A stretch of DNA of 64,000 nucleotides from the IMG/VR virus record IMGVR_UViG_3300032313_001465, positions 84,582 through 148,581 of that record; one strand, given 5' to 3'. Position numbers and translations under genes: made by a program. Origin of the DNA: a virus. The notes beneath the pieces are model-generated. The model saw only the letters and a program-made list of their open reading frames with translations, was not told the DNA's origin and searched no databases. Numbering within the stretch: the stretch's first letter is position 1; every line of letters starts with the position of its first letter. This document shows positions 1 to 10,735 of this stretch, in pieces.

Positions 1-3000
1 TTATATGAGCCCCTACCTGCAGAATTTGATATTAAAAGTGAATGTTGGGTAGTAGAAAAAATATCGGATACTATAGCTTATTCTATTAATTCTTTTGAAA
101 CGTTTGAATTTACAGACAATAATATTTATTTATCTGGACCTAATACAAATATAGGAATAAAAGACCAAATAAATAATTCTACAGGGTATAGTAATTATAA
201 TTCATTAACTTCTAATACTTCAGTGTTAGGAACGGGAAGTTTATTTTATCAAGCAAAAAGTATTTTAGCCGAAAAAGGAATTGAAATTAATATAGATTAC
301 TCAGATTATTCTCAATTTGTAAACTTCTCATCAGCATATACTAGATTAGAAAACTTCTACTATAAACTTTCACTATTAGAACAATATCAAGTAAGTTCTA
401 GTTTTGGAGGATCTTCGGGTTATTATTTATCTTCTAGTAATGATTTATGGTTAAATAAAATAAATGACATCATAACTAATTTTGATGGTTATGAATATTA
501 TTTATATTTTGAGTCATCAAGTACCGCTTGGCCTAAAAGTAATAGTGTATTTCCATACAGAAATGTTATATCAACTTCAGCAGCCGGATTAACCTGGTTA
601 TCAGGACAATTAAGTACAGCATCACTATATGATGAAGAAAATTCAAACTATTTAATAAATACAATACCTGAATATTTAAGAGAAGATTCAAATAACGATA
701 AGTATAAATTATTTGTTGAGATGATAGGACAACACTTTGATAGTGTTTGGGTTTATCTTAAGGATGTAACTAATAAATCTAATGCTGATAATCGTTTAGA
801 TTATGGAGTATCAAAAGATATAGTAGCTGATATTTTAAGAGATTTAGGTGTAAAAATATACCAAAATAATTTTTCAACAAACGATCTATATTCAGCTTTA
901 ATAGGTATAACACCAACCGGAAATTTATATAACTTACCATATACAACAGGTTCGTTACCTACTCCAAGTGAATATGAATATATAAATTCTTATGTAACTT
1001 CTAACGCAACTGGATCTCTTGTTCCTGTTGATGATATTAATAAAGAAATTTATAAAAGAATTTATCATAATTTACCATATCTTCTTAAGAAAAAAGGCAC
1101 AGTAGAAGGATTAAGAGCATTAATTACAACTTATGGAATACCTGATACTATTTTAAGAATAAATGAATTTGGAGGAAAAGACAAAAATAGTAATACTTGG
1201 GATAGTTGGCAAGATGTATATGATTATGCTCTTAGATTTACTACATATGGAAGTGTATATGGTTCTTTTATTTTAAATAGTTTATGGCCTACTACGTTTG
1301 GAAATACACCTAACACAATACAATTTAGATTTAAAACTGACGGAGCCCCAACAGGTTCATATATTACATCGTCTTTAAACCAAAGTTTATTTTATGGAGA
1401 TATGGGTATATATCTCTCATTAAGATATAATGGGTCTGGTTCAACTACAGGCTCATACTCTGGAGCTCCTATTGACCCATATAACAAATATGGATATCTA
1501 GATCTTTCAATAGATGGATTTACATCTCAAAGTTTATATTTACCATTCTTTAATGGTGATTGGTGGTCAGTTCAAGTTACTAAAACCGATATTAATAACC
1601 TTACTGGAAGTTTTGTTTTATATTCTGCCAACAAACAGTATATCGGAGAGGATGGAAATATAATAGGTTTTAATAGTTCATCTTCTATGAACTCAGACCC
1701 ATCAGGGTGGAATACAAGTACATCTTGGCAAATGGGATATACTGGAGGTCCTGTATTTAAAGGAAATATACAAGAACTAAGATTTTATAGTCAAATTTTA
1801 AATAAAGATTCATTCTTTAAATATACTATGAATCCTAATTCTATTGAAGTTAATGAAATAAATGGTGCTGGAAATCATCTAGCTTTTAGAGCTTCTTTAG
1901 GTGGTGAATTATATACTGGTTCAAAATCCATTCATCCAAAAGTAACTGGTTCATGGGTTTCTACTTCATCTTTTGCATCTAATAGTAATTTTACAATAGA
2001 TAGTTGTTCATTTGAATCTAATACTGAAGTAATATTTTATGATCAAGTAACATCTGGTATTAGGAACGCAATATCAAACAAGATAAAACAAAAATCAAAC
2101 ATTTTACCATATAGTGGTAGCGACTCCAATACCTTCAATTCAGATGTATTATCACCGTTTAAATCGCTTCAACAATCGTTTTCAATAAGTGAAAGTTATA
2201 CTAGAGATATAGATTATGTTGAAATAGCATTTTCCCCTCAAAATGAAATAAATGAAGATATTAATTCTTCAATTGGGTATTTTAATATTGGAGAATATAT
2301 AGGAGATCCAAGAAATCAAAGTACAGATTTAACTTATTATCCGGATTTAAATGTTTTAAGAGATGAATATTTTAAAAAATATACTCATAACTATGATATA
2401 TGGGATTATACAAGATTAATCAAATATCTTGATAATTCATTATTTAAAATGTTACAAGATTGGGTTCCAGCTCACACAGACTTAGCATCCGGCATTGTTA
2501 TTAAACAACATTTACTTGAAAGAAATAAATATCCAGTACCTCAATTAACTCAATCTCAATATTACTATACAGCATCTATAGGAAGTTCGGGTTCAATGTT
2601 AAATGATCAAAAAATATATATTTCATCAACAGATCAACAATCATTTCCATTAGAAACTTTTGGTGGTGGTACAGCAGGTGTTATGCCGGATTTACCAGGA
2701 ACTTCTTCTATTAATTTATTTGTAAATATAAACCAAAACTGGTCAGGTTCTAATAATACAGTTTTAGGTATAGTTCCATTTATTCATAAAACACAAGACG
2801 AATTTTATAATGGAGAATTTAGTGGTTCTATTCTTCAAGTATCTCATCAAAGTCTTGTTGATATTGATTGTTTAGAATTATTACATGCCTCATCAACAGC
2901 TACTAGTTATAAAACAATATATTATAGAACTACTGATTTTGAAATACCATCTGGTTCTGCTTGGTATTCAGCATCTTTCCCTTTATTAAATAGTGTTAAT

Positions 3001-4995
3001 GCCGTTAATAATCAAATTAATTCATTCCTTAACTCTAATACCTCACCAAATAGTGGTGAAATATATATCTTTCAAAGAAATCCAACTGGCTATTTCTCTG
3101 GATTACCATCAGCAACTGATATAACGAGATATCCTCAATTTCAACCATATGGAGTTAATTATATTAAAATAAGCAAAACAGATTCAACAGGATTAGATAA
3201 TACTATTCCTTTAGGATTAGTAGATAATATAAGGATAAAATTTACAGATATTTTAGCAGGTGTAGATCATGCTGTTTTAAGCATAACTGAATATCCTACT
3301 TATTACTTATATAATATTTCTCCAGCACAAGATATTATTTCAACAAACACTGAAATATTAAATTATAGATCATCTGCTTCTTTTTCAGGTACAAAAGTAA
3401 TAAATTCCCCTTTTAAAACAATAATAGATAATTATAATTCAATAAGCGGAAATACACTTAGTTATTTTAACACTAGTTCGGGTTTATATACATTAAATAA
3501 TACTCCAAATATCCCAACAATATTTTCAGCATCAATAACCACAGACGTTAATAACCCAGGTACTCCTGGGGATGTAGGATATGTTTATATAGTAAAAAAA
3601 GACTCAAGTGGATTAGAAACTATTCTTAAAACTGAAATTTTTAATATAGTATCTGTAACTTCAATAAATACTAATATTTCTGCTTCTTATTTTGGAATCA
3701 AAGGAGACACTATAGGTTTATATTCTGCCGCCGGAATAGGCTTGTCATTCAATATGCGTAATGCTAGTTTTTTAATAACTCAATCTATAACCCCAATATC
3801 TGGCACAGTTAATCCTTTAATAATACCTGAACCATATATTGTAGAAGCAGGATACTATAATAGTGATTGTAATCCACTAATTAATAATGTTTTAGAAGCA
3901 AGTTCTAATAATGGTTTATATATGGATGTCGATTATTCTGATAATAATATAATAGCATTAAATCAATCTGGAATTTTAGCGGGTACAGCAACTTTAGCAA
4001 ATATAAACTTATGGAATTATTCATATGATTCACATATTAATGCTCGATATGTAGGAACAAAACAATTCCAAACTGCAAGTAATAAATATACTGCTGGAGA
4101 TACAGCCTTTGGTAAAGAACCACTTATTCAATCTTTAGATTCTTGTATATATGAAAAACTATGGGGAGGTAGTGGTTATCCTGAAAATACATCTGGAGGT
4201 AATATTCAATTATCAAATATTTTATTAGTAGGAGATAATAAAGATAGTATAACTGTAATCTCACCTTCTGACCCAGCATATAATGATACTATAGGAAGAG
4301 GCTTTAAACAATCTGTAGGACAAGCAGCATCAATGCAAAATTTCCAATATAATAATACAACTAATTTAATTTCACCACTACCTATTTTACACACAAATTT
4401 AGCAATGCAAGATGCAGCATATTGGGTTCCAACAAATTATGATAAACCAGTAGGTAGTCCTGTAGCTAATGTAGTAGTTTCTGAAAATAAAATGTATCTT
4501 ACAGCATCAAGTAATATCCAACTTGCTACAAGAAATTCTTCCAATCAACAAGTTTCATCTTCTACTACAGTTACAATGGGTGCAGCTTCAATGGTTATTA
4601 CTAGTTCATTTTATAATGGTGATAGGTGGTTTGTAAGTTTTTATAATAATTTAGGAGGCATAGCTACAGGAAATTTATATGCGGGCGGAGTATTTTATGG
4701 TCCACCTTGGGAAATAACATACGCTGGAACTCCTGGTTCATACAATACTTATAATATAATAAATCCTCCAGGATATAACATTGCTGATTATTTAAGTGAT
4801 TTCCAAATAGGAGTTGGTACTGGTATATTATTATTTAAAGGAATCCCATCTCCAGGTACTATGGTAATTTACGGCCCAGGTGGTGATAGATTCAGTAATT
4901 CAGGTCCGGGATACATGTTAGATTTATATCCGAAAAAAATAATTACTGATAATGTTCAATACATTACTAAAACTTATGGTTCAAACCCTAATTAA
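1..4995 (+). CDS. Giant tail/baseplate structural protein, 5' end outside window
   Basis: The frame is open from base 1 with no start codon, so the N-terminus lies upstream; at least 1,664 residues are visible (a GTG at 223 is internal). Numbering from base 1, residues about 240-290 and 353-393 (motif GTVEGLRALITTYGIP) look like the helical segment of baseplate and tail proteins of the P2 gpI kind. Residues about 417-600 alternate in a beta pattern (WWSVQV, then GNIQELRFY) typical of laminin-G/concanavalin-like domains. The rest is rich in Ser, Asn, Tyr and Gly, as in fibres. Three more fibre-like genes follow. A baseplate wedge-fibre hybrid is the best guess; the exact role is inferred. Confidence 0.6.
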   Translation, partial: LYEPLPAEFDIKSECWVVEKISDTIAYSINSFETFEFTDNNIYLSGPNTNIGIKDQINNSTGYSNYNSLTSNTSVLGTGSLFYQAKSILAEKGIEINIDYSDYSQFVNFSSAYTRLENFYYKLSLLEQYQVSSSFGGSSGYYLSSSNDLWLNKINDIITNFDGYEYYLYFESSSTAWPKSNSVFPYRNVISTSAAGLTWLSGQLSTASLYDEENSNYLINTIPEYLREDSNNDKYKLFVEMIGQHFDSVWVYLKDVTNKSNADNRLDYGVSKDIVADILRDLGVKIYQNNFSTNDLYSALIGITPTGNLYNLPYTTGSLPTPSEYEYINSYVTSNATGSLVPVDDINKEIYKRIYHNLPYLLKKKGTVEGLRALITTYGIPDTILRINEFGGKDKNSNTWDSWQDVYDYALRFTTYGSVYGSFILNSLWPTTFGNTPNTIQFRFKTDGAPTGSYITSSLNQSLFYGDMGIYLSLRYNGSGSTTGSYSGAPIDPYNKYGYLDLSIDGFTSQSLYLPFFNGDWWSVQVTKTDINNLTGSFVLYSANKQYIGEDGNIIGFNSSSSMNSDPSGWNTSTSWQMGYTGGPVFKGNIQELRFYSQILNKDSFFKYTMNPNSIEVNEINGAGNHLAFRASLGGELYTGSKSIHPKVTGSWVSTSSFASNSNFTIDSCSFESNTEVIFYDQVTSGIRNAISNKIKQKSNILPYSGSDSNTFNSDVLSPFKSLQQSFSISESYTRDIDYVEIAFSPQNEINEDINSSIGYFNIGEYIGDPRNQSTDLTYYPDLNVLRDEYFKKYTHNYDIWDYTRLIKYLDNSLFKMLQDWVPAHTDLASGIVIKQHLLERNKYPVPQLTQSQYYYTASIGSSGSMLNDQKIYISSTDQQSFPLETFGGGTAGVMPDLPGTSSINLFVNINQNWSGSNNTVLGIVPFIHKTQDEFYNGEFSGSILQVSHQSLVDIDCLELLHASSTATSYKTIYYRTTDFEIPSGSAWYSASFPLLNSVNAVNNQINSFLNSNTSPNSGEIYIFQRNPTGYFSGLPSATDITRYPQFQPYGVNYIKISKTDSTGLDNTIPLGLVDNIRIKFTDILAGVDHAVLSITEYPTYYLYNISPAQDIISTNTEILNYRSSASFSGTKVINSPFKTIIDNYNSISGNTLSYFNTSSGLYTLNNTPNIPTIFSASITTDVNNPGTPGDVGYVYIVKKDSSGLETILKTEIFNIVSVTSINTNISASYFGIKGDTIGLYSAAGIGLSFNMRNASFLITQSITPISGTVNPLIIPEPYIVEAGYYNSDCNPLINNVLEASSNNGLYMDVDYSDNNIIALNQSGILAGTATLANINLWNYSYDSHINARYVGTKQFQTASNKYTAGDTAFGKEPLIQSLDSCIYEKLWGGSGYPENTSGGNIQLSNILLVGDNKDSITVISPSDPAYNDTIGRGFKQSVGQAASMQNFQYNNTTNLISPLPILHTNLAMQDAAYWVPTNYDKPVGSPVANVVVSENKMYLTASSNIQLATRNSSNQQVSSSTTVTMGAASMVITSSFYNGDRWFVSFYNNLGGIATGNLYAGGVFYGPPWEITYAGTPGSYNTYNIINPPGYNIADYLSDFQIGVGTGILLFKGIPSPGTMVIYGPGGDRFSNSGPGYMLDLYPKKIITDNVQYITKTYGSNPN

Positions 4996-5012
4996 AAAAC
5001 ATAAAATTTATA

Positions 5013-5020
5013 TATTTATA
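5013..5020 (+). promoter_or_regulatory. TATTTATA motif, candidate late promoter
   Basis: TATTTATAA lies 17 bases before the ATG at 5038, in the short gap after the giant tail gene. Confidence 0.4.
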
Positions 5021-5037
5021 ACAAAAACATAAAATAA

Positions 5038-5691
5038 ATGGGATATCTTAACTCTTCTATTGTAACAATAGATGCAATTCTTACAACAAAAGGTAGACAG
5101 CTTTTAGCTAAAGGAGACGGCACTTTTAAAATAACTCAATTTGCATTAGCAGATGATGAAATTGATTATACATTATATAATCCGTCTCATCCATCTGGAT
5201 CAGCATATTACGGTGAAGCTATTGAAAACATGCCTATTCTAGAAGCATTTCCCCAAGAAACACAAGTTATGAAATATAAACTTATAACTTTACCAAGAGG
5301 AACAGCAAAATTACCAATTCTAGATTTAGGTTATACTTCGATTGTTATTAAACAAGGAGCATCATTAGCAATTACTCCACAAACATTAAATTATTTAGGA
5401 GGAAACACATTTGAATCTAGTGGATATACGGCAACAATATCTGATGTTAGATTGATGCAAACATTTGAAGGTGTTGGTATTAATACACCTCAGGCAACAT
5501 CTTTAAATTCGACAACAACATTGGGAACAAATGTATCTAAAACAGTTGTAGGTACTACAATCAACATTAGAGCAACAACCGTAAATACATTGTTTGGTTC
5601 TAATACCTCATTATATGCAACTTTAACAGTTGAAGGACGTGATTCAGGGAGCCGTTTAACAATTCCAATTACTGTAACTCGAGTATCTTAA
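5038..5691 (+). CDS. Probable virion structural protein, 217 aa
   Basis: The N-terminal half carries the segment ILTTKGRQLLAKGDG followed by a beta-rich stretch, loosely like the N-terminal attachment domain of tail-fibre proteins. The C-terminal half (about residues 150-217) is Thr-rich and beta-like (TTLGTNVSKTVVGTT), as in an immunoglobulin-like or fibre tip domain. There is no signal peptide or membrane segment. It lies between the giant tail gene and two fibre paralogues, so a baseplate or fibre role is likely. I do not recognise a named family. Confidence 0.5.
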   Translation: MGYLNSSIVTIDAILTTKGRQLLAKGDGTFKITQFALADDEIDYTLYNPSHPSGSAYYGEAIENMPILEAFPQETQVMKYKLITLPRGTAKLPILDLGYTSIVIKQGASLAITPQTLNYLGGNTFESSGYTATISDVRLMQTFEGVGINTPQATSLNSTTTLGTNVSKTVVGTTINIRATTVNTLFGSNTSLYATLTVEGRDSGSRLTIPITVTRVS

Positions 5692-5723
5692 TAAAAATAA
5701 TTAAATCAAAAATATATTAAAAA

Positions 5724-6764
5724 ATGAGCTTTAAAAGATTAGATGCAGAAGATTTTGTAGTTAGTTCGGATACTATTTCCGCTACTTTATGGTCATCAGC
5801 TTCCCCAACATTATCAACTTTCTTTACTTCATCCACCCAAGAAGCAGGATCCTCAGGTAATTATTATTTAAACATATACCAAACTTCATCATCAGATACT
5901 AGCGCAGCCATCCAATTTGCTTTAGCTTATGGAAATAACAATGGTAGTGGTAGTTTAAATTATAATAATGCGGTGAATGGAAGATCACCAACGTCAACTA
6001 TATATGGTCAATATCAAAACCTAGTGATAGGAGATGAAAACACAAATTTTGCTTTTGGTTCTGTAGTTTCAGATGAATTTTATGTTTTATCAATTGATAG
6101 AACAAGATATAAAGAGAAATTATTATTAGGATCTTTAGCATTAACAATATCTGGTTCATCCGGTTCTATAACATTAACAGATAATAGCGCATATGTCCCT
6201 TCAATTTCATTTAATGAAGCAGGTAGAGTATTTCAATTAATTACAGGGTCTCAAGGATTAATAGGCCCTACTTCCGCAGGAAACACAGCAGATGGATATT
6301 CTAAGAACTCAGGATCTTACGGTTGGTTCTTACCGGATATTGGAACTATAATTTTAAACTCTAAAGCATTAGCCGACTATGCTGTGAGTGGGGGCATAGG
6401 ACTACAATATAGTGGTTCATCAACAGGTTCAGTAACACCTAATAGAACTCCAAATGCAAGTTTATACACAGCCATAAGTGGAGGAGCCAATTTTAAATTA
6501 AATAGTCAAGAAACAATAACTTCAGATTATATATTTATTAGAGCTAGAAATGCAGAATTTAATTATTCAGAAAATCCAAGTTACATCTCGGGTTCAACTG
6601 GAGAAATAGTATATAGTTCATTTATTAATGCACCACAAACCTATATAACTACAGTTGGTCTTTATAATGATACTAATGAATTATTGGCTGTTGCAAAGAT
6701 ATCTAGACCTTTATTAAAAGACTTTACGAAAGAAGCACTTTTGAGGCTGAAGTTAGATTTTTAG
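5724..6764 (+). CDS. Fibre-like structural protein (paralogue A), 346 aa
   Basis: The protein is rich in Ser, Gly, Thr and Tyr with no catalytic motif. Its C-terminal 80 residues contain ARNAEFNYSENPSYISGSTG and then YITTVGLYNDTNELLAVAKI, which recur in order in the next gene (ESEFNFTLNPSVTSGST, YITTIGLYNDNKELLAIAKL). The two are therefore paralogues with diverged N-terminal regions, as expected for virion proteins sharing an attachment domain. The intergenic gap of 32 bases is A-rich without a Shine-Dalgarno motif. Role inferred from composition and place. Confidence 0.5.
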   Translation: MSFKRLDAEDFVVSSDTISATLWSSASPTLSTFFTSSTQEAGSSGNYYLNIYQTSSSDTSAAIQFALAYGNNNGSGSLNYNNAVNGRSPTSTIYGQYQNLVIGDENTNFAFGSVVSDEFYVLSIDRTRYKEKLLLGSLALTISGSSGSITLTDNSAYVPSISFNEAGRVFQLITGSQGLIGPTSAGNTADGYSKNSGSYGWFLPDIGTIILNSKALADYAVSGGIGLQYSGSSTGSVTPNRTPNASLYTAISGGANFKLNSQETITSDYIFIRARNAEFNYSENPSYISGSTGEIVYSSFINAPQTYITTVGLYNDTNELLAVAKISRPLLKDFTKEALLRLKLDF

Positions 6765-6788
6765 TATATACTTATATAAAAATAATAT

Positions 6789-7739
6789 ATGAGTGCCTAT
6801 AAACCATTTTTAGCATCTAACATAATTGTTACTCCCTTTGAGGTAAATAAAAATTTTACATTCACTGGAAGTTTAACATCATCTATAGGTAGATATTTAG
6901 GTACAAATATTACAACATCCCTTTTTTCTCCAACAACTGACCCAACATCTAATGGTCAATATCAAAGATTAATTTATAATTCTATAAAAGAATTATATTA
7001 TTCAAATTATTTGAGTTCAAGTTATGGAGATCCTGTTAATAGAGCTACTTTAATTCCTGGGAGAGATTCTGAAGGAGATAGATACGTAGGAAGTCCTCAA
7101 GCTCCAGGAATGTATGAAAACTATCAACCCACAACATTAACATTCCCTAAAAATTTTCCAACGGCATCTAATAGTGAAATAGCTGTTATTTCAATTCCTT
7201 CCACTTATTACGGGAACTACGTCAAGCCGTCTACATTCGTTTTTAAATGTCAGAGTGGTTCATTTTATGATGATGGAGAAGGAAATATAAAATCAGGTAG
7301 TATAAGCTTACCTTATTCTAAATCCTTATCTTATGGTAATATATTTTATGAACATGGGATAGCAATTATATATGGATTACCTTCACCATCATTATATAAT
7401 ATTACAAGCTCAGTTCAAAGTACAACTTGTTCATTCCAATCCTCTCTTACTATTTACGAAACTCAATATAAATGTACTATAAGAGAAAGTGAATTTAATT
7501 TTACATTAAATCCATCAGTAACTTCTGGAAGTACACCTATAACCGGGTCATTTTATAATTATTACCCTCCCTCAGAAAACTTAAATGATTTTGCTACAGG
7601 TTCAGTATTTCAACCTTATATAACTACTATTGGATTATATAATGATAATAAAGAATTATTAGCAATAGCTAAACTTGCTCAACCCTTACCCCTATCCAAA
7701 ACAACGGATACGAATATCGTCGTATCATTGGATCGTTAA
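6789..7739 (+). CDS. Fibre-like structural protein (paralogue B), 316 aa
   Basis: It shares the C-terminal signature (YITTIGLYNDNKELLAIAKL, about residues 277-297) with the upstream gene but differs over the first 200 residues. The N-terminal part has repeated Tyr/Ser/Pro-rich beta segments. No enzymatic motif, signal peptide or membrane segment is visible. As the last gene of the fibre group, it precedes a switch to DNA-metabolism genes. Structural function is inferred from paralogy and location. Confidence 0.5.
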   Translation: MSAYKPFLASNIIVTPFEVNKNFTFTGSLTSSIGRYLGTNITTSLFSPTTDPTSNGQYQRLIYNSIKELYYSNYLSSSYGDPVNRATLIPGRDSEGDRYVGSPQAPGMYENYQPTTLTFPKNFPTASNSEIAVISIPSTYYGNYVKPSTFVFKCQSGSFYDDGEGNIKSGSISLPYSKSLSYGNIFYEHGIAIIYGLPSPSLYNITSSVQSTTCSFQSSLTIYETQYKCTIRESEFNFTLNPSVTSGSTPITGSFYNYYPPSENLNDFATGSVFQPYITTIGLYNDNKELLAIAKLAQPLPLSKTTDTNIVVSLDR

Positions 7740-7752
7740 AAATAAATAAAAA

Positions 7753-8193
7753 ATGTGGTTATATAAAGAAAAAGAGGTTACATCTATATCAGATATGCCG
7801 GACAACACTTTTGGATTCATATATCAAATAGTTCACTTAGAAACCGGTCAATTTTACATTGGACGTAAAAATCTCCAACTAAAAAAGACTAAAAAGATAG
7901 GAAAAAAAGCCCAAGCATTGCAAGAAGGAAAAGGACGTAAAAAAACTAAAGAAGTAAAATACGAAGAAAGTGACTGGATAACATATTGGTCATCTTCTAA
8001 AATAATACATAAAATGGTAGAGGAACAAGGCCCACAAGTATTTAGAAGAGAAATATTAGAATACGCATATCATCCTAAACAATTAAGTTTCTTAGAAGCT
8101 GAATATCAATTTAAAGCAGATGTGTTACGCAACCCAAAAGCACTTAATGAAAATATACAAGCTAGATATTTTAGAAAAGATTTGGAGAACTAA
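7753..8193 (+). CDS. GIY-YIG-like endonuclease, 146 aa
   Basis: Residues 22-39 contain FIYQI, ten residues, then YIGRK, the spacing of a GIY-YIG core with the first Gly replaced by Phe (F22-I23-Y24, Y35-I36-G37). A downstream helix with LEAEYQFK near residue 117 could supply the catalytic Glu. A Lys-rich stretch (residues 43-70) could bind DNA. Unlike the longer GIY-YIG genes elsewhere in the window it has no NUMOD-type DNA-binding tail. It sits directly before the primase gene, so a resident phage nuclease is as likely as a homing enzyme. Confidence 0.6.
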   Translation: MWLYKEKEVTSISDMPDNTFGFIYQIVHLETGQFYIGRKNLQLKKTKKIGKKAQALQEGKGRKKTKEVKYEESDWITYWSSSKIIHKMVEEQGPQVFRREILEYAYHPKQLSFLEAEYQFKADVLRNPKALNENIQARYFRKDLEN

Positions 8194-8217
8194 AATATTA
8201 TCATTATATTAATAAGC

Positions 8218-9150
8218 ATGACTAATCAGTTATTAATAAATCTAGTAAACTCAGTTTTGGGTGTTGGTAAAGCTACATCACGTAATAATTATGCTTATCA
8301 TTGTCCGTTTTGCCATCATAGTAAGAAGAAATTAGAAATTAACTTTACTGAAAATCAGGAGGGATTAAACCCATGGAATTGTTGGACTTGTCTTACTAAA
8401 GGTAAAAAAATATATAGTTTATTTAAAAAAATAGGGGTAGCTCCTGAGAAATATGATGAACTAAGAAAATTAGTTACGTCTACTTCTTCATTTAACCCCA
8501 CCACTCAACCTATCCATAAATTAGTATTACCTACTGAATTTAAATCATTGATTAATGTTCCTAAAAGTAATATAATTGCTAAACACGCTCTTTTATACCT
8601 TAAAAAACGAGGAGTAAATGAACACGATATTATGAAACATAATATAGGATTTTGCGAATCCGGAGAATATAACAATATGATAATTATCCCATCATACGAT
8701 GCAGATGGTAAAATTAATTATTTTACAGCCCGTTCCTTTAATAAAGATTCATTTATAAAATTTAAAAATCCTGAAGTATCAAGAGATATAATAGCTAATG
8801 AATTATTTATAAATTGGGATTTACCCATAATAATATGTGAGGGGATGTTTGATGCACTAGCAATTAAACGTAATGTTATTCCACTATTAGGAAAAAACAT
8901 CCAAAATAGTTTAATGAAAAAATTAATCACTTCTAAAGTAAAAAAAATATATATAGCACTTGACAAAGATGCTATTAAACAATCTGTTAAGTTTTGTGAA
9001 AATCTAATTAATGAAGGAAAGGAAGTATATTTAGTAAAAATAGACGGAAAAGATCCAAGTGAATTAGGCTTCAATAGATTTACAGAATTAATTCAACATA
9101 CAAACCCGTTAAGTTATTTTGATTTAATGGAAGCAAAATTATCATTATAA
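8218..9150 (+). CDS. DnaG-type DNA primase (T4 gp61-like)
   Basis: This enzyme would make RNA primers for lagging-strand synthesis. A zinc-binding domain is visible at the N-terminus, with C29/C32 (HCPFC) and C55/C58 (NCWTC). A TOPRIM domain follows: ICEGMFDALA near residues 205-214 supplies the Glu, ALDKDA near 246-251 the DxD, and DGKDPSE near 275-281 the last acidic element. At 310 residues it is compact, like phage primases. Its stop codon overlaps the next start (TAATG), so it is translationally coupled to a RecB-like nuclease. The helicase partner is not in this window. Confidence 0.88.
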   Translation: MTNQLLINLVNSVLGVGKATSRNNYAYHCPFCHHSKKKLEINFTENQEGLNPWNCWTCLTKGKKIYSLFKKIGVAPEKYDELRKLVTSTSSFNPTTQPIHKLVLPTEFKSLINVPKSNIIAKHALLYLKKRGVNEHDIMKHNIGFCESGEYNNMIIIPSYDADGKINYFTARSFNKDSFIKFKNPEVSRDIIANELFINWDLPIIICEGMFDALAIKRNVIPLLGKNIQNSLMKKLITSKVKKIYIALDKDAIKQSVKFCENLINEGKEVYLVKIDGKDPSELGFNRFTELIQHTNPLSYFDLMEAKLSL

Positions 9151-9941
9151 TGTTAATAGAAAAAGATACACATGTTTATAAAAAAACAATCACAAGAATT
9201 CTAGAAATAGATCAAAAGGCAAAACAAGTTAATTTTTTAGACTCTCGTTTCTACAAAAGAAATAACTCATACTATCCTTCTATCACATCAGTATTACAAT
9301 ATTTTCCAAAAGGTAAATTTTTTGAAGACTGGATTAAGCAAGTAGGTTCTAATGCTGAACATATAGCATATAAATCAGCCAAAGAGGGTACTCATACACA
9401 TGATGCTATTGAAAGATATCTTAAAGGAGAAGAAATATTGTGGGTAAATGAATATGGTAATGCTAATTATTCCTTAGAAGTATGGAAAATGATATTAAGA
9501 TTTGCTGATTTTTGGGAAACATATAAACCAAAACTAATACATTCAGAAATACATCTCTTTTCAGACGTCCATAAAATAGCAGGTACCTGTGATTTAGTAT
9601 TAGAAATAAATGGAAAAATTTGGTTATTAGATATAAAAACATCAAACAATCTTCATACATCATATGATTTACAAACCGCGGCATATGCCGTATGTTGGAA
9701 TGAAACATTTGAAGAAAAAATAGAAAACACAGGCATAATATGGTTAAAATCAGGTAAAAGAGGACCTGATAAAAATCAGAAAATAATGTGTGGAAAGGGA
9801 TGGGAAATCTATGAATCTCCTCGTTCTATTCAAGAAAATTGGAATTTCTTTTCAAGTATATTAGATATATATAGAATGGAAAACAAAAACAATAAACCCG
9901 CTTTTGAGTCATTTCCTACCAGTGTAAAACTTAAAAATTAG
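9150..9941 (+). CDS. RecB/Cas4-like PD-(D/E)xK nuclease
   Basis: The core motifs of the RecB-type nuclease family appear in order: His in HTHDAIERYL (about residue 75), the metal-binding Asp in GTCDLV (D148), DIKTS (D161-I162-K163), and QTAAYA (Q175, Y179). No helicase domain or iron-sulfur Cys cluster is present, so it is a stand-alone nuclease of 263 residues. It probably processes DNA ends during recombination or replication; the target is unknown. Coupling to the primase gene (shared base 9150) supports a DNA-metabolism role. Confidence 0.82.
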   Translation: MLIEKDTHVYKKTITRILEIDQKAKQVNFLDSRFYKRNNSYYPSITSVLQYFPKGKFFEDWIKQVGSNAEHIAYKSAKEGTHTHDAIERYLKGEEILWVNEYGNANYSLEVWKMILRFADFWETYKPKLIHSEIHLFSDVHKIAGTCDLVLEINGKIWLLDIKTSNNLHTSYDLQTAAYAVCWNETFEEKIENTGIIWLKSGKRGPDKNQKIMCGKGWEIYESPRSIQENWNFFSSILDIYRMENKNNKPAFESFPTSVKLKN

Positions 9942-9976
9942 ATTTAACTATTATATTATCTGTCATATTTATGGGT

Positions 9977-10735
9977 ATGATTAAATTACTAAGTCTTTTA
10001 AAAGAAATAAAAGGTAAACCTAAAGCTATCTTTTTATCGGGTCCTGCAGGATCTGGGAAAACATTTATTTCTAAAAAATTAATCTCTTTAGACAAATTTC
10101 AAGTAATTAATATAGATGATACTTATGAGGAACTATTAAAATCTTCGGGTATGGGGATGAATCAAAAGAATTTTAGTCCTGAAGAGTTATCTCAAGCTAC
10201 TAAATTAATGGGTCGTGCTCAAGCAGTAACTAAAGAAAAATATGCTAAAGCACTTGAAGGATTAAACAATGTTATTATAGATGGTACAGGTGCTGCTTCA
10301 AAACCACTAATAAAGAAAAAATCAGAATTAGAAGCACTAGGATATGATACATTCATGTTAATAATTTGGACATCCCCTATAACTTCTTTATCTAGAAATG
10401 CAGAACGTGAACGTTCATTAATGCCAAGTATTGTGTTACGTACTTGGAGAGACATTAATAAAAATATAGATTTATATAAACAAGCATTTGGAGATAATAT
10501 AGCTATAATCAATAATGATCCTGAAGGTTTAGAAACCAAATTTGATGTTGAAGATATTAAGAAAAAATATTTTACAAAACAAATGGGAAAACCAAAAACA
10601 CCTGCAGAGCAAGAAAAATCTAAAAAAGAAACAGAACAGTTGAATAAAGATATAGAACAATTTATTAAAGAAAAACCACAATTCAACACCTTATCAGACG
10701 CTCAATCCAAAATAAATAAATTCATAAACAGCTAA
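9977..10735 (+). CDS. P-loop kinase (zeta-toxin/polynucleotide-kinase-like) with class B leader
   Basis: A Walker A motif SGPAGSGKT lies at residues 21-29, followed by NIDDTYEELL and a later basic RNAERERS segment that may form the lid. This is the fold of zeta-toxin and polynucleotide kinases; the phosphoryl acceptor cannot be told. The start is set at 9977, not 9971, because MIKLLSLLKE then matches the class B leader of many genes here, with LKE as a possible prohead-protease site. The last 60 residues form a charged helix. The gene is coupled to the LRR gene by TAATG. Packaging into the head is inferred. Confidence 0.72.
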   Translation: MIKLLSLLKEIKGKPKAIFLSGPAGSGKTFISKKLISLDKFQVINIDDTYEELLKSSGMGMNQKNFSPEELSQATKLMGRAQAVTKEKYAKALEGLNNVIIDGTGAASKPLIKKKSELEALGYDTFMLIIWTSPITSLSRNAERERSLMPSIVLRTWRDINKNIDLYKQAFGDNIAIINNDPEGLETKFDVEDIKKKYFTKQMGKPKTPAEQEKSKKETEQLNKDIEQFIKEKPQFNTLSDAQSKINKFINS